A DNA stretch of 64,000 bases from Pseudofulvimonas gallinarii. Lineage in GTDB: Bacteria; Pseudomonadota; Gammaproteobacteria; Xanthomonadales; UBA2363. Below are positions 37,126-47,309 of this stretch, piece after piece. Numbering within the stretch: position 1 is the stretch's first letter; the number at the start of each line of letters is the position of its first letter. Under the pieces are notes generated by a model, which saw only the letters and a list, made by a program, of their open reading frames with translations, was not told where the DNA came from and made no database searches. The position numbers and the translations under genes were made by a program. Location of the stretch: the NCBI RefSeq assembly GCF_004343305.1, contig NZ_SMAF01000001.1, positions 294,255 to 358,254 on the forward strand. The letters run 5' to 3'.

Positions 37126-38367
37126 ATGGCCGAGTCCCGCAGGCATTGGCGCAGCTGGTACATCGCAATCCCGGTGCTCGCTGCGCTGCTCCTGCTCTGG
37201 GGCATCGGCAAGATGCGCGGACCGGTGCTGCCCGGCTACGAGATCCAGACCGGCCGCCTCGTGCAGAATGTCGTCGCGACCGGGCGCGTCGCGACGCCGC
37301 TGCGCGTGCAGGTAGGCGCGGAGATCTCCGGACTCGTGCTTGAGCGCACGGTGATCGAAGGCGACCGCATCGAGCCGGGCGATCTGCTGGTGCGCCTGCG
37401 CGCTCGCGACCTGGAGGCGCGCCGTGACCAGGCTCAGGCGGCCCTCGCCGCCCTGCGCGAGGCCGAACTGCCTGATGCGCAGGCGCGCCTGCGGCAGGCC
37501 CGCGCGCAGCTCGCACAGGCGGAACAGGAATTCGAGCGTCGCAGGGAGCTGGGCGAACGCGGCGTCATTGCGCGCGAGAACGTCGAGCAGGCCGGGCAGG
37601 CGGTCATTACCGCACGTGCGACGGCCGAACAGGCGCGTCTTGCCGTCGCCGCGTTGGCCGGCGGCGCACGCGAAACGCAGGCCGTCGAGGAACTGGCCGC
37701 CGCCGAAGCGGCGCTTGCGCGCGCAGAGATCCGCGCCACCGTCTCCGGCACCGTACTGAGCCGCCATGTCGAACACGGCGACACGGTGAATCCCGGCGAC
37801 GTGCTGCTGGTGATCGCGGGGAATGCACCGGGCGAAATCCTCGTCCCGGTCGACGAAAAGAACCTCGGACTGCTGGAAGTCGACCAGTCGGCGACCTGCA
37901 TCGCCGATGCCTTCCCGGAGCGTCCGTTCCGTGCCACGGTCCACCACATCGCGCCGGGCATCGATCCGACACGCGGCACGGTCGACCTGCGCCTGCGCAT
38001 CGACCCGGGCGCCGACTTCGTGCGACAGGACATGACGGTCACCGCCACCATCCTCACCGGCGAGCGCGACCAGGCGCTGGTCGTTGCCAATGACGCGCTG
38101 GTCGATGCCAGCGCGGGCAGCGACCGCGCCAGCGTGCTGGTCGTCCGCGACGGCCGCGTGCAACGGACTGCCGTCCGGCTCGGACTGCGTGGCCTGGCGG
38201 GCAGCGAGGTGCTGGAAGGGGTGCGCGCCGGCGACGTCGTGGTCGCGGCCGGCGCACTGGCCGCGGATACCTGGCCGGAAGACGGCAGCCGCGTGCGCAT
38301 CAAGGCCCGGCAATCGCCCACCGCGAACGATGCGACGCGCGGCGAACTGCCCGTGCGCCTGGACTGA
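37126..38367 (+). CDS. MacA/HlyD-type periplasmic adaptor subunit
   Basis: The 413-residue protein has an N-terminal membrane anchor (11-28), a biotinyl-lipoyl-like half (VGAEISGLVLERTVIEGDRI), a coiled-coil hairpin (about 95-190, RQARAQLAQAEQEFERRREL), the second lipoyl half (ATVSGTVLSRHVEHGDTVNP) and beta-barrel domains. It is the adaptor of an ABC efflux system. The ATG at 37126 follows CCAGGAGCC. The next genes encode the permease and ATPase four bases and ~1.2 kb downstream. Confidence 0.93.
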   Translation: MAESRRHWRSWYIAIPVLAALLLLWGIGKMRGPVLPGYEIQTGRLVQNVVATGRVATPLRVQVGAEISGLVLERTVIEGDRIEPGDLLVRLRARDLEARRDQAQAALAALREAELPDAQARLRQARAQLAQAEQEFERRRELGERGVIARENVEQAGQAVITARATAEQARLAVAALAGGARETQAVEELAAAEAALARAEIRATVSGTVLSRHVEHGDTVNPGDVLLVIAGNAPGEILVPVDEKNLGLLEVDQSATCIADAFPERPFRATVHHIAPGIDPTRGTVDLRLRIDPGADFVRQDMTVTATILTGERDQALVVANDALVDASAGSDRASVLVVRDGRVQRTAVRLGLRGLAGSEVLEGVRAGDVVVAAGALAADTWPEDGSRVRIKARQSPTANDATRGELPVRLD

Positions 38368-38370
38368 GCG

Positions 38371-39565
38371 ATGTGGATCGAAAGCACCATCGCCATGCGC
38401 TTCCTGCGCCAGGGCAAGGCGCAGACGCTGCTGATCCTGGTCGGTATCGCGGTCGGCGTTGCGGTGATCGTCTTCGTGGTGGCGCTGATCGCCGGCCTGC
38501 AGGCGAACATCATTGAACGCACGCTGGGCACCCAGGCGCACATCAGGATCGAGGCACCCGAGGAGGTCAACCGGATTGCACCGCCGCCACCCGGCGCCTT
38601 GCAGCTGGTGCTGGAGGACCGGCGCGCGCAGTCGCTGCGTCCGATCAACAACTGGCAGCAACTGCGTGACGTCCTCGAACGCCTTCCGGGCGTGACCGCG
38701 GTGTCGCCCGTCGTGTCCGGCCCTGCCTTCGGACGTCGCGGCGACGCGGTGGCCTCGGTGGCGCTGGTCGGCATGGACCTGTCGCGCTACCTGCGCGTGA
38801 TCCCGCTGGACCGCAACATGATCGATGGCCGTCTCGACGTCGGCTCCGGCAACGCCGTGATCGGGCGACAACTCGCCAACGACCTTGGCCTGCGCACGGG
38901 CAGCAAGCTGCGCCTGGAAGCGGGTGACGGCCGCGATGCCATCGTCAATGTCGCCGGCCTGTTCGAACTGGGCGTGCGGGAACTGGACGCCCGTTATGTC
39001 TATCTCGATCTCAAGCAGGCGCAGTCGCTGCTCGGCCTGCCTGGCGGGGTCACCGTCATTGACGTCACCGTCGACCAGCTTTTCGCCGCCGACCAGGTCG
39101 CTGCGCATATCGCCGGGCTAACCGGGGTCCATGCCGAGAGCTGGATGGAAAGCAATGCGCAGCTGATGAACGCGCTCAGCTCGCAGAGCATGTCGACCAA
39201 CATGATCAGCTTCTTCGTGGCGATTTCGGTGGCACTGGGCATTGCCAGCGTGCTCGCCGTCAGCGTCAGCCAGCGCACGCGCGAGATCGGCATCCTGCGC
39301 GCGATGGGCACGCGTCGCGGCCAGATGCTGCGCGTGTTCCTTGTGCAGGGCGCGGTGTTGGGGCTGGTCGGATCGGCCATCGGCGCACTGGCCGGCTGGA
39401 GCCTGGTCGCAGCGTTCAACAACTTCGGGCCCGGACTGTTCTACATCCCGATGCCGCCGGCACTGGTGCCGGCGGCGATGGCGCTCGCCACCGCGGCGGG
39501 CGTCGTCGCGGCCTCCGTCCCGGCATCGCGTGCGGCTCGACTCGACCCGGTGGAGGCCATCCGCT

Positions 39566-39573
<8 letters not shown>
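38371..39573 (+). CDS. FtsX/MacB-type ABC transporter permease
   Basis: The 400-residue protein has one N-terminal membrane helix (ILVGIAVGVAVIVFVVALIA), a large periplasmic MacB-like core domain and three C-terminal helices with REIGILRAMGTRRGQMLRVF, typical of FtsX-family permeases. Together with the adaptor and ATPase it forms a MacAB/Lol-like exporter. Substrate unknown. Its 3' end overlaps the ATPase gene by eight bases. Confidence 0.92.
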
Positions 39574-40255
<682 letters not shown>

Positions 40256-40591
40256 GGCGCCACGCCACCAGGCAGCCCGGGTCGGCCTGCTTAGGCAGGG
40301 CCTGGCGCCCGGTCGCGCGTCGGACTGGCCGGCATGGAGACCGCGCAATGATGGCTGGGCAACCTCCACTCACCGCGCGACCCGGACTCGCAGGCAAAGC
40401 GGCTCGCCGCGTCCCGACCCTGAAGGCATGACGCGCCTGCATCGGCGGATCATCTACCGTCACCGCCCGGACGAATGGCAGCGCAGCACCCTGCGGACCA
40501 CAGCACCGCGCAGGGCCACCAGCGCGATCCGTAGCGACCAGCCGCCGCGTCGGCGGGCGACGGGACCGCGTCCCGACGCCGTATTGCCGAC
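40256..40591. other. Convergent intergenic region
   Basis: About 335 bases between the convergent ATPase and VOC genes. No supported gene, repeat or clear terminator. Confidence 0.5.
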
Positions 40592-41026
40592 TCAGCTTTC
40601 GAACGCGATCTTCACCGACGCAGCACTGCGCCGCGCCTCGCCGTGATAGACGACCTCGATGTTGTTGCCGTCGGGATCGAGCATGAAAGCTGCGTAATAG
40701 CCCGGATGATAGGAACGCAGGCCCGGCGAGCCATTGTCGCGGCCACCGTTGGCCAGCGCCGCCGCGTGGACAGCCTCGACCATCGCGCGGCTGCCGGCCT
40801 GGAAGGCCACATGCGCGCGTCCCGTCAGTTCGCCCAGCGCCGCCTCGCTGTCCAGCGCCGTGATGCAGAACTCGTCCGCCCAGCAGAAGCCGGGACCGGC
40901 ATCGACCAGCGGCACGCCCAGCGCGTCGAATACGGCGGCATAGAACGCGCGGCTGGCCTGGAAATCGCGGACGACAATCTGGATATGGTCGATCAGCCGA
41001 CCACGGTGGAGTTCGACGGTTTGCAT
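40592..41026 (-). CDS. VOC (glyoxalase/bleomycin-resistance) superfamily protein
   Basis: The 144-residue protein has the paired beta-alpha-beta VOC fold: IDHIQIVVRDFQASRAFYAA near the start and FMLDPDGNNIEVVYHGEA near the end. Metal-ligand candidates are the His in DHIQ and the Glu in NIEVV. Substrate cannot be predicted. The ATG at 41026 is preferred. Monocistronic, with a 325-base gap upstream. Confidence 0.9.
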   Translation of the reverse strand: MQTVELHRGRLIDHIQIVVRDFQASRAFYAAVFDALGVPLVDAGPGFCWADEFCITALDSEAALGELTGRAHVAFQAGSRAMVEAVHAAALANGGRDNGSPGLRSYHPGYYAAFMLDPDGNNIEVVYHGEARRSAASVKIAFES

Positions 41027-41351
41027 GGTGATGTCCTTCGTATCCCTGCCGCCGCGGCATCGACGGCGCCGGAAACGTAGCATGCGCTCCGGCCGTCCCG
41101 GCATGCGATACCGCGGCACGCGGTCAGCCTGTGCCCTGCAAGTTCCCTGGCAGGCGGAGCGCCGATAACTGACCGCATTCTGAATCCGGTCCAGAAGACC
41201 TGTGCCGCGTGACAATTGTTTTCAACTGGACTGTGACTGGCATCGCAGTGCATGCATGGTTGACACATTTGCCATATTGCTGCCTCAACGCCACGTGCCC
41301 ATGATTCGCAGCGTCCGGCGCCTGCCGGTCAACCTCCCGGAAAACATTGCG
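41027..41351. other. Intergenic region
   Basis: About 325 bases between the divergent VOC gene and the small 68-residue ORF. AT-richer around 41210-41290, which could hold promoters. No clear elements. Confidence 0.4.
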
Positions 41352-41558
41352 ATGAACCTGATGATCAAGCTCAACCTGCTCGACCGCTTCGGCAACGAGA
41401 TCAACGCTCGCCTGCTCGACAACGGCCATATCCAGGTCGGGGGCAATGCATGGCGCTACACCTACGCCCGCCTGATGCGTACCGGCGAGATCGAGCTGTA
41501 CGACGAAGATGGCAACTTCAGCACCGCCGTCGAAGCCCCCCACTTCCGCTGCAACTGA
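41352..41558 (+). CDS. Small hypothetical protein
   Basis: A 68-residue ORF (MNLMIKLNLLDRFGNEINAR...) with no hydrophobic segment and a mixed beta-like pattern. ATG at 41352 has GGAAAAC upstream; ATG at 41301 would add 17 residues. I recognise no family. Good codon bias supports translation. Confidence 0.5.
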   Translation: MNLMIKLNLLDRFGNEINARLLDNGHIQVGGNAWRYTYARLMRTGEIELYDEDGNFSTAVEAPHFRCN

Positions 41559-41766
41559 GCCTGTTCCACCGGGCGCGAAGACGTTAGCAGCGGGGCCCAC
41601 CCGGCCCCGCCGCCGGCCGCAGCCGATACCGACGCCTGCCCCGCAGGCCTGCCCACGTTTCCCCGACTGCAGCGGCAATACACACCGGTCTCCGACATCC
41701 AGATCGACCGCTGCCACTCCGACTGCACCTTCCTGCCCCTGAGCGCCTGCGGCAAGGACAGGGCCA

Positions 41767-44382
41767 TCAAGGACCGACCGGGGCTGCCGATGCGCGCCCG
41801 CAGCGGACGCCGCCATCGGCGATCCAGGCCTCCAGCGCGGCCACCGGCAGTGGCGGCGAATAGAGATAACCCTGCGCCAGCAGGCAGCCGGCCTGCATCA
41901 GGAACCCGGCCTGGTGCGCATGCTCGACGCCCTCGGCGAGCGTCTCCAGTTGCAGGCTGTGCGCCAGTGCGATCACCGTCCTGCAGATCTGCTCGTCATT
42001 GCCGTGCTGGCCGATGCCGTTGACGAAGGCGCGGTCGATCTTCAGCCGTGTCATGGGCAGCTGGCGCAGATAGGCCAGGTTTGAATAGCCGGTACCGAAA
42101 TCATCGACTGCCAGTCTGACACCCAGCGCCTTCAGGGCATTGAGCACCGACATCGCGCGGTCGGGATCCTGCATCAGCATCGATTCGGTGATCTCCAGTT
42201 CCAGCCGTGAAGGATCCAGACGCGCCGTGCCGAGGATCGCCTGTACCTGAGCCGGGAAGCGGTCGGGATCCAGCTGCCGGACCGAACAGTTCACGGCCAC
42301 CATGGGCACCTCGATGCCGGCATCGTCCCAGGCCCGCAACTGGCGGATGGCTTCACGCAATACCCACAGGCCGATCTCGGTGATCAGGCCGTTTTCCTCG
42401 GCGATCGGGATGAACTCGTCGGGCGGCACGCGGCCCAGTTCCGGATGCTGCCAGCGCAGCAGCGCCTCCACACCCAGCAGGCGCCCGTCCTGCAGGTCCA
42501 CCTGCGGCTGGTAGTGCAGGGTGAACTCGCGGCGTGCCATCGCCACGCGCAGCGCACTGTCGATGACGAGGCGGCGCGTGGCGCCCTCCGACAGCGAGGT
42601 GTCGAACTCCAGGTACGGCACATGCGGGCGACGCTTCGCCTCATGCGCGGCGAGCTGCGCATGCTTGAGCAGGCTGGCCGCATCATCGCCATGTTGCGGA
42701 TTGCGCGCGGCACCGATGCTGACCGCCAGCACGGCCATGTGCTCGTGCGCCAGCAGCGGTGCCGCAAACGCGCCCTGCACGGCGTGCACGACGTGGTCCA
42801 CGGAGGATTCCGGATGGGGGCCGGCGACCGGCACGACGATGGCGAACTCGTCGCCACTGATCCGCGCCAGCATGCCGTCCTCGGGCACGAGGCGCGCCAG
42901 GCGTTGCGCGGCGACGCGCAGTGCCTCGTCACCCATGGCATGCCCCAGCGTGTCGTTGATCCGGCGCAGGCGATCGATGTCCACCACCAGCACCCAGTGC
43001 GGAAGACCCAGCCGCAGCGACTCGTCCAGCATGATCTGCAGTCGCGTGCGGTTGGGCAGGCCGGTCAATGCATCATGCTGGCTGAGATAGACCAGCTCCG
43101 CCTCCTGCGCGCGCATCGCGGTGAGGTCGGTCCAGGTCCCGATGATGCGCAAGGGACCGTCCTTGCGACCGGGCATCACCCGCAGTTCCTCGCGGACATG
43201 GCGGATCGCACCGCCGGCATCAAGGATGCGGTACTCGCGGCTCAGGGCCGGGTGCTCTTTCAGGTGAGCAAGGGCGGGAGTCAGCGGCGCCAGGTCATCG
43301 GGATAGACCCTGCCCATCCAGAAACCCGGCGCAGACATCTCCTCGGCGCCGAATCCGAACAGTCGCGTCGCGTTCGGACTCACCCATTCGGCCACCAGTT
43401 CACCGTCACGTTCGACGGCAAGGGCCAGCACGACGGGACTGGTTTCCAGCACGTGCACCAGACGGGCATGGGCACCACTGGCGGCGGCCCTCGCGACGCG
43501 GACACGCCAGCGAAGCACGGCAGCGAAGATGCCCAGCAGGACGATCAGTACGCCGGCCACCACCAGTGACGGCAGCAGCCAGCGCGGCACCACCGTCATC
43601 GGTTCCGGCGCCAGCGCGCGGTTGATCGCGCTGAAATAGACCGATCCCTCCTGCGTCTGCCAGTACCGTAACCAGTGGTCGATGCGGGCAAGCACGTCGC
43701 CATGCCGCCCTTTCGGCGCTGCAAAGAACAGTGAGACCGGATTGAAGATGACCGCGGTTTCCGTCAGGCCGTAGTCACGGGAAATGCGGCTGCCGAAAAA
43801 ATTGTTGGTGACGGCGACATCGGCATCGCCGTCGCGGACGGCGGCGAATGCGGCGTCGTAGGTCGCGGTGTACACGGGTGTCCACGACACACCCAGCCCG
43901 GCCAGGACCTTCGCCAGCTCGGTGGCCTGGATGCTGGCACTGAGGATCGCCACGCGCCGACCTTCCAGGCCCGTCATGCCCTGGACATCAGTGCCCGGCA
44001 GGCGGTAGGCCTGCGACCAGGAGTACGTGACCGGCACATCGTGGAAGGCCATGCGTGTGGCCCGATCCGGTGTCCAGGCGACATCCGGCATCAGGTCCAG
44101 GCCACCGTTCTCGAGCCGGCGCATGCAGTCTTCCCAGTCACAGCGTTGGTAACGGATCTGCCAGCCCTCTTCGCGGGCGACGGCCTCGATCAGGTCGACG
44201 AACAGGCCGGCCGGCCGGTTACGGCCATCGATGTGTATCTTTGGCGGATTGTCGTAGAGGCCGATGCGCAGCTCGCGCTGGTCCTGACTGGTCCTGCCGC
44301 TGCAGGCCGCGAGCGCGGACAGCAGCGTGCCCATCGCCGCGAAGGCAAAGGCACACATACGGCTGGAATGTCGTCGTCCCAT
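41767..44382 (-). CDS. SBP-PAS-GGDEF-EAL cyclic di-GMP signalling protein
   Basis: The 871-residue protein has a putative lipobox (SALAAC, Cys27) and a periplasmic bacterial extracellular solute-binding domain, family 3 (about 35-265, LRIGLYDNPPKIHIDG). A membrane helix follows (LLPSLVVAGVLIVLLGIFAA), then PAS (about 310-430), GGDEF and EAL. The GGDEF motif is SGDEF (509-513), perhaps still active; EAL is intact at 639-641, with DDFGTGYSNL and KIDRAFVNG. It probably adjusts cyclic di-GMP in response to an amino-acid-like ligand. Confidence 0.93.
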   Translation of the reverse strand: MGRRHSSRMCAFAFAAMGTLLSALAACSGRTSQDQRELRIGLYDNPPKIHIDGRNRPAGLFVDLIEAVAREEGWQIRYQRCDWEDCMRRLENGGLDLMPDVAWTPDRATRMAFHDVPVTYSWSQAYRLPGTDVQGMTGLEGRRVAILSASIQATELAKVLAGLGVSWTPVYTATYDAAFAAVRDGDADVAVTNNFFGSRISRDYGLTETAVIFNPVSLFFAAPKGRHGDVLARIDHWLRYWQTQEGSVYFSAINRALAPEPMTVVPRWLLPSLVVAGVLIVLLGIFAAVLRWRVRVARAAASGAHARLVHVLETSPVVLALAVERDGELVAEWVSPNATRLFGFGAEEMSAPGFWMGRVYPDDLAPLTPALAHLKEHPALSREYRILDAGGAIRHVREELRVMPGRKDGPLRIIGTWTDLTAMRAQEAELVYLSQHDALTGLPNRTRLQIMLDESLRLGLPHWVLVVDIDRLRRINDTLGHAMGDEALRVAAQRLARLVPEDGMLARISGDEFAIVVPVAGPHPESSVDHVVHAVQGAFAAPLLAHEHMAVLAVSIGAARNPQHGDDAASLLKHAQLAAHEAKRRPHVPYLEFDTSLSEGATRRLVIDSALRVAMARREFTLHYQPQVDLQDGRLLGVEALLRWQHPELGRVPPDEFIPIAEENGLITEIGLWVLREAIRQLRAWDDAGIEVPMVAVNCSVRQLDPDRFPAQVQAILGTARLDPSRLELEITESMLMQDPDRAMSVLNALKALGVRLAVDDFGTGYSNLAYLRQLPMTRLKIDRAFVNGIGQHGNDEQICRTVIALAHSLQLETLAEGVEHAHQAGFLMQAGCLLAQGYLYSPPLPVAALEAWIADGGVRCGRASAAPVGP

Positions 44383-44742
44383 CGGGACCCACTCCCTGAT
44401 GCGCGTTTCGAGGATAACCCAAGCTCACGATTGCGCACACTGCCTCACTTTGATCGACACGGTTTTCCGCACGTTCCCGCTTCGCGGCACGAAATCGAAT
44501 CCGGCAACCGGACCACACCCGGATCACCACCGCGTGCCGCCCGGACAACGGCCGGAACATGACAGACCGCAAGTGGTGTCGGGAGGTCGGCGCCTTCCAG
44601 ACAGCCGCCCATGACTTGAAAGGCCCTGCAATCTTCCGTGAGTGACGGTCCGCATCCTCACGGCTACAGTCCCCACGCATTTTGCAGCGCGCCGGGCATC
44701 CGCCCGCGCGTACAACGGGAGGCGGCCGCCTTCCGGCAGTAC
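44383..44742. other. Intergenic region
   Basis: About 360 bases between the divergent GGDEF/EAL gene and a short unknown ORF. No supported element. A GTG-initiated extension of the next ORF from 44638 lies here. Confidence 0.4.
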
Positions 44743-45060
44743 ATGCTCGCCGCGATGGGTCTGTCCATCGAATATGCGATCGGCTACGCCCTGGGCCTGC
44801 GCCGCTTCCAGCTCGGCGATGGCTACCCGCTGCCGCCAACGCCGGAAGAACGCTCCGACCGGGGGCGCTTCGGCGATCGCGCGCTGGGCTTCCAGGAAGG
44901 ACTGGCCGGCAAGCCGCCGGGCGGCCTGCCGCTGGAATACACCGCCTTCGTCCAATTGCGCGTCCCGGCCATCACGAAGGCACGATGGCAGTCGGCCAGC
45001 GCCGAACGCGGGATGCGCCTGGAAGACTGGATCATCTCGCGACTGGATGCCGCCAGCTGA
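44743..45060 (+). CDS. Hypothetical protein
   Basis: A 105-residue ORF from ATG 44743 (MLAAMGLSIEYAIGYALGLR); a GTG at 44638 would give 140 residues. The C-terminal part (VPAITKARWQSASAERGMRL) looks like a small helical, possibly ribbon-helix-helix-like, domain. No family recognised. Convergent with the next lipoprotein gene. Confidence 0.5.
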   Translation: MLAAMGLSIEYAIGYALGLRRFQLGDGYPLPPTPEERSDRGRFGDRALGFQEGLAGKPPGGLPLEYTAFVQLRVPAITKARWQSASAERGMRLEDWIISRLDAAS

Positions 45061-45112
45061 TACCGGTGTATGACTGCGCGGATGCGCCGGCAGGCACCGC
45101 CACGCATTGCAT

Positions 45113-46201
45113 CTAGTCGCCGCCCTGCAGATCCCTGCCGGACTTCGAGCAGCCCGGCTCCACCGGTCGCCCGTTGACCAGCACGTTGCGGCCGAAACAG
45201 ACGCTGCCGGGAATGCCCTCGCGCCCGGTGCCGCCGCCTGACTCCTTCTTTTTAGCCGACCGGTCGATCGTGTTTGACCGGTCGGCATGGACCTGGGCAG
45301 ACGGTTCGCGCGTGTCGATCCGTACCATGGACCAGTGCCCGCGCCGGTCGCGGTGCAGGACAGCCGTTCCGGTCACCGCCTCGTGGGCGATCGCCCCGTC
45401 GCTGCCGGCGAAATCGATCCAGGCGACATCGCCGTCCCAGGAGCCACCCAGGATTCGATCGATGCGGGGCGTCGACATGCGCTGCTTGAGCATGAAGAAC
45501 GACGACCCGCTGGTCTCGATGTCACCCGGTACATACTCGATGTAGTCAGACGGGTCGAAGCGGACCGTGCCGGTCGCGCTCGCGCGTTCGGCCGGCGCCA
45601 TCAATCGCAACAGGCCATCGAGATCACCGCCCCATACTGCCGCCGAGCGCGCCATCAGCCAGCGTCCCGGCTCGCCACCGTCTTCCGGGAGGCTGGCTCC
45701 CGGCCGCGACGAAGGACCGCGGGCCATCAACGGCAGATCGAAATCGATCATGGCCTTTCCCGCCGGGTCGTCGATCCGCAGTGACCCTGCGATCCGGTCA
45801 GCCGCGAACGCCTGCAACTGGAGCGCGGCCCTCGCCGCCGGCGGCCGCCAGGCCACCGCGTAATCCCCATACCGGCTACGGGACGAAAGCAGGCGCCCCT
45901 CGCCGTCCAGCCTCACTTCGAACCGCGGGGCATAGTCATCCTCGTTACCGCTGACCCGCTCCAGATCGTCGAGATCGAATTGCCCGTCATCCACCCAGGC
46001 ACGGCGGTCGAATCGCAGATGGGAAAACGAAAGCAGGACGCCGTCCATGTCGCGGAACGCCACGGCATCGCGGACACGCCAGTCATTGAAGGTGCCGCTG
46101 ACATTGACCGCCGGACCGGCCAGGCGGTCGGGCACGGACGCGCAGCCTGCCGACAAGGCCAGCGCGCATGCCAGTACGCACCGGGATACAGACGCGGTCA
46201 T
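45113..46201 (-). CDS. Hypothetical lipoprotein
   Basis: The 362-residue protein has a lipobox (LALSAGC, Cys20) and then a beta-rich domain (VSGTFNDWRVRDAVAFRDMD) that may bind a lipid or sugar. Later it has WDGDVAWIDFAGSDGAIAHE and GTAVLHRDRRGHWSMVRIDT. The last 60 residues are Lys/Gly-rich with two Cys. I recognise no family. It lies ~110 bases downstream of another secreted unknown on the same strand and may share a transcript. Confidence 0.6.
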   Translation of the reverse strand: MTASVSRCVLACALALSAGCASVPDRLAGPAVNVSGTFNDWRVRDAVAFRDMDGVLLSFSHLRFDRRAWVDDGQFDLDDLERVSGNEDDYAPRFEVRLDGEGRLLSSRSRYGDYAVAWRPPAARAALQLQAFAADRIAGSLRIDDPAGKAMIDFDLPLMARGPSSRPGASLPEDGGEPGRWLMARSAAVWGGDLDGLLRLMAPAERASATGTVRFDPSDYIEYVPGDIETSGSSFFMLKQRMSTPRIDRILGGSWDGDVAWIDFAGSDGAIAHEAVTGTAVLHRDRRGHWSMVRIDTREPSAQVHADRSNTIDRSAKKKESGGGTGREGIPGSVCFGRNVLVNGRPVEPGCSKSGRDLQGGD

Positions 46202-46313
46202 TCCTCTCGATCCGGTGATCGACGGCCGTAGGCAGCCCACCCCGAGGCGGAAGTTGGACGTCGGCACCGGGCGTTTCCGGTCACTGGCGAAGCCATGCCA
46301 GGCGGACACGCCA

Positions 46314-46850
46314 TCAGGGCGCCCCCTTCTCCAGAGACAACCGGAACGTCGCAGACCACGCCGAGACCGGCCCCTCGCCCGCCCATGACAACCGCCCATG
46401 GACGACGCCATCGCGGCTCTCGAAGGCGTCGATCCGGATGCCGGTCTGGGCCAGCCACTGCTCCTGCCAGTCGGCGATGGAAGGCGTGCGCAGTTCGACG
46501 CGATCGTCCTCTCCCGCCGCCGCTTCCGGGATCAGGTAACGCTGCACCTCGGCGTCGAGATCATCCGGATGGATCATCGGCGCCAAGCGGAGCACGGTGC
46601 CGTAGTCACCGCCTGCCCAGGTGGAAAGGTTGCCGCCGCTTCCATACCGGAAGCCATCCAGCGGCTTTTCCGCCAGGTAGATCAGGATGAATGGCAGGCC
46701 CGTGCTGTAGGCCCGGCCATGGGCGAGCGCAATGACCTTGCCATCAAGCGTGACGCTGGCGTCAACCGTCGCGTCTCCGGCATGGCCCGGGCCGGGCAGC
46801 AGAACCGCCAGGCCGCAGAGCGCCGTCACAACAGAACGAAGTGTCGTCAT
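46314..46850 (-). CDS. Hypothetical secreted protein
   Basis: The 178-residue protein has a signal peptide (TALCGLAVLLPGPGHAGD) and a compact domain with LDGKVIALAHGRAYSTGLPF and a central GSGGNLSTWAGGDYG. No membrane helix after the signal, so periplasmic or secreted. No family recognised. The downstream lipoprotein gene may be a partner. Confidence 0.6.
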   Translation of the reverse strand: MTTLRSVVTALCGLAVLLPGPGHAGDATVDASVTLDGKVIALAHGRAYSTGLPFILIYLAEKPLDGFRYGSGGNLSTWAGGDYGTVLRLAPMIHPDDLDAEVQRYLIPEAAAGEDDRVELRTPSIADWQEQWLAQTGIRIDAFESRDGVVHGRLSWAGEGPVSAWSATFRLSLEKGAP

Positions 46851-47309
46851 TTGCCTGACCTCCAGTCTGGAATGCGATCAGCCTTCTCAACGGCGGATCC
46901 CTGCGACAAGGGCCACCGATGCGCCTTGCCGGCCTGCCCTGGACCCGCGACGGCTGGCCTTCACGACGAGGCGGCATCGGGGCGGCAAGGTCAGGGAAGC
47001 CCCCGAACCGGTCACAAACGTCCCCAATCCTCCTCTCCGCCGGGGAGGCGCCGCTAGATGACCCGCGCAGCCGGTGAAGGGAGGAGGTGGCAACCGATGA
47101 GGGCGCCGGACCAGCGTCCGGTGTCGCAAGCCATTGTTCTGCGTGGCGTTCCCTGCGGCAACGTCGCGCAAAGTCCGGTCCGTGCATGTCGCTGTCCGCT
47201 CCGGACATGGGCCCGGGCAACGCGGTAGGGGATCCTTTTCCCGGATTGCCATCGTGCCGGCGTGCCATCCGCACAGACCCGCCGTCCCTCATTGTCCGGA
47301 GAAGAGCTG
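46851..47309. other. Intergenic region upstream of the repeat protein
   Basis: About 460 bases between the divergent secreted unknown and the large repeat protein. No supported gene; promoters are expected but not clear. Confidence 0.45.

Noticed and set aside
36637..39108. Minus-strand frame of ~820 codons over the ABC adaptor and permease
   Set aside because: Antisense to clear ABC genes and low-complexity.
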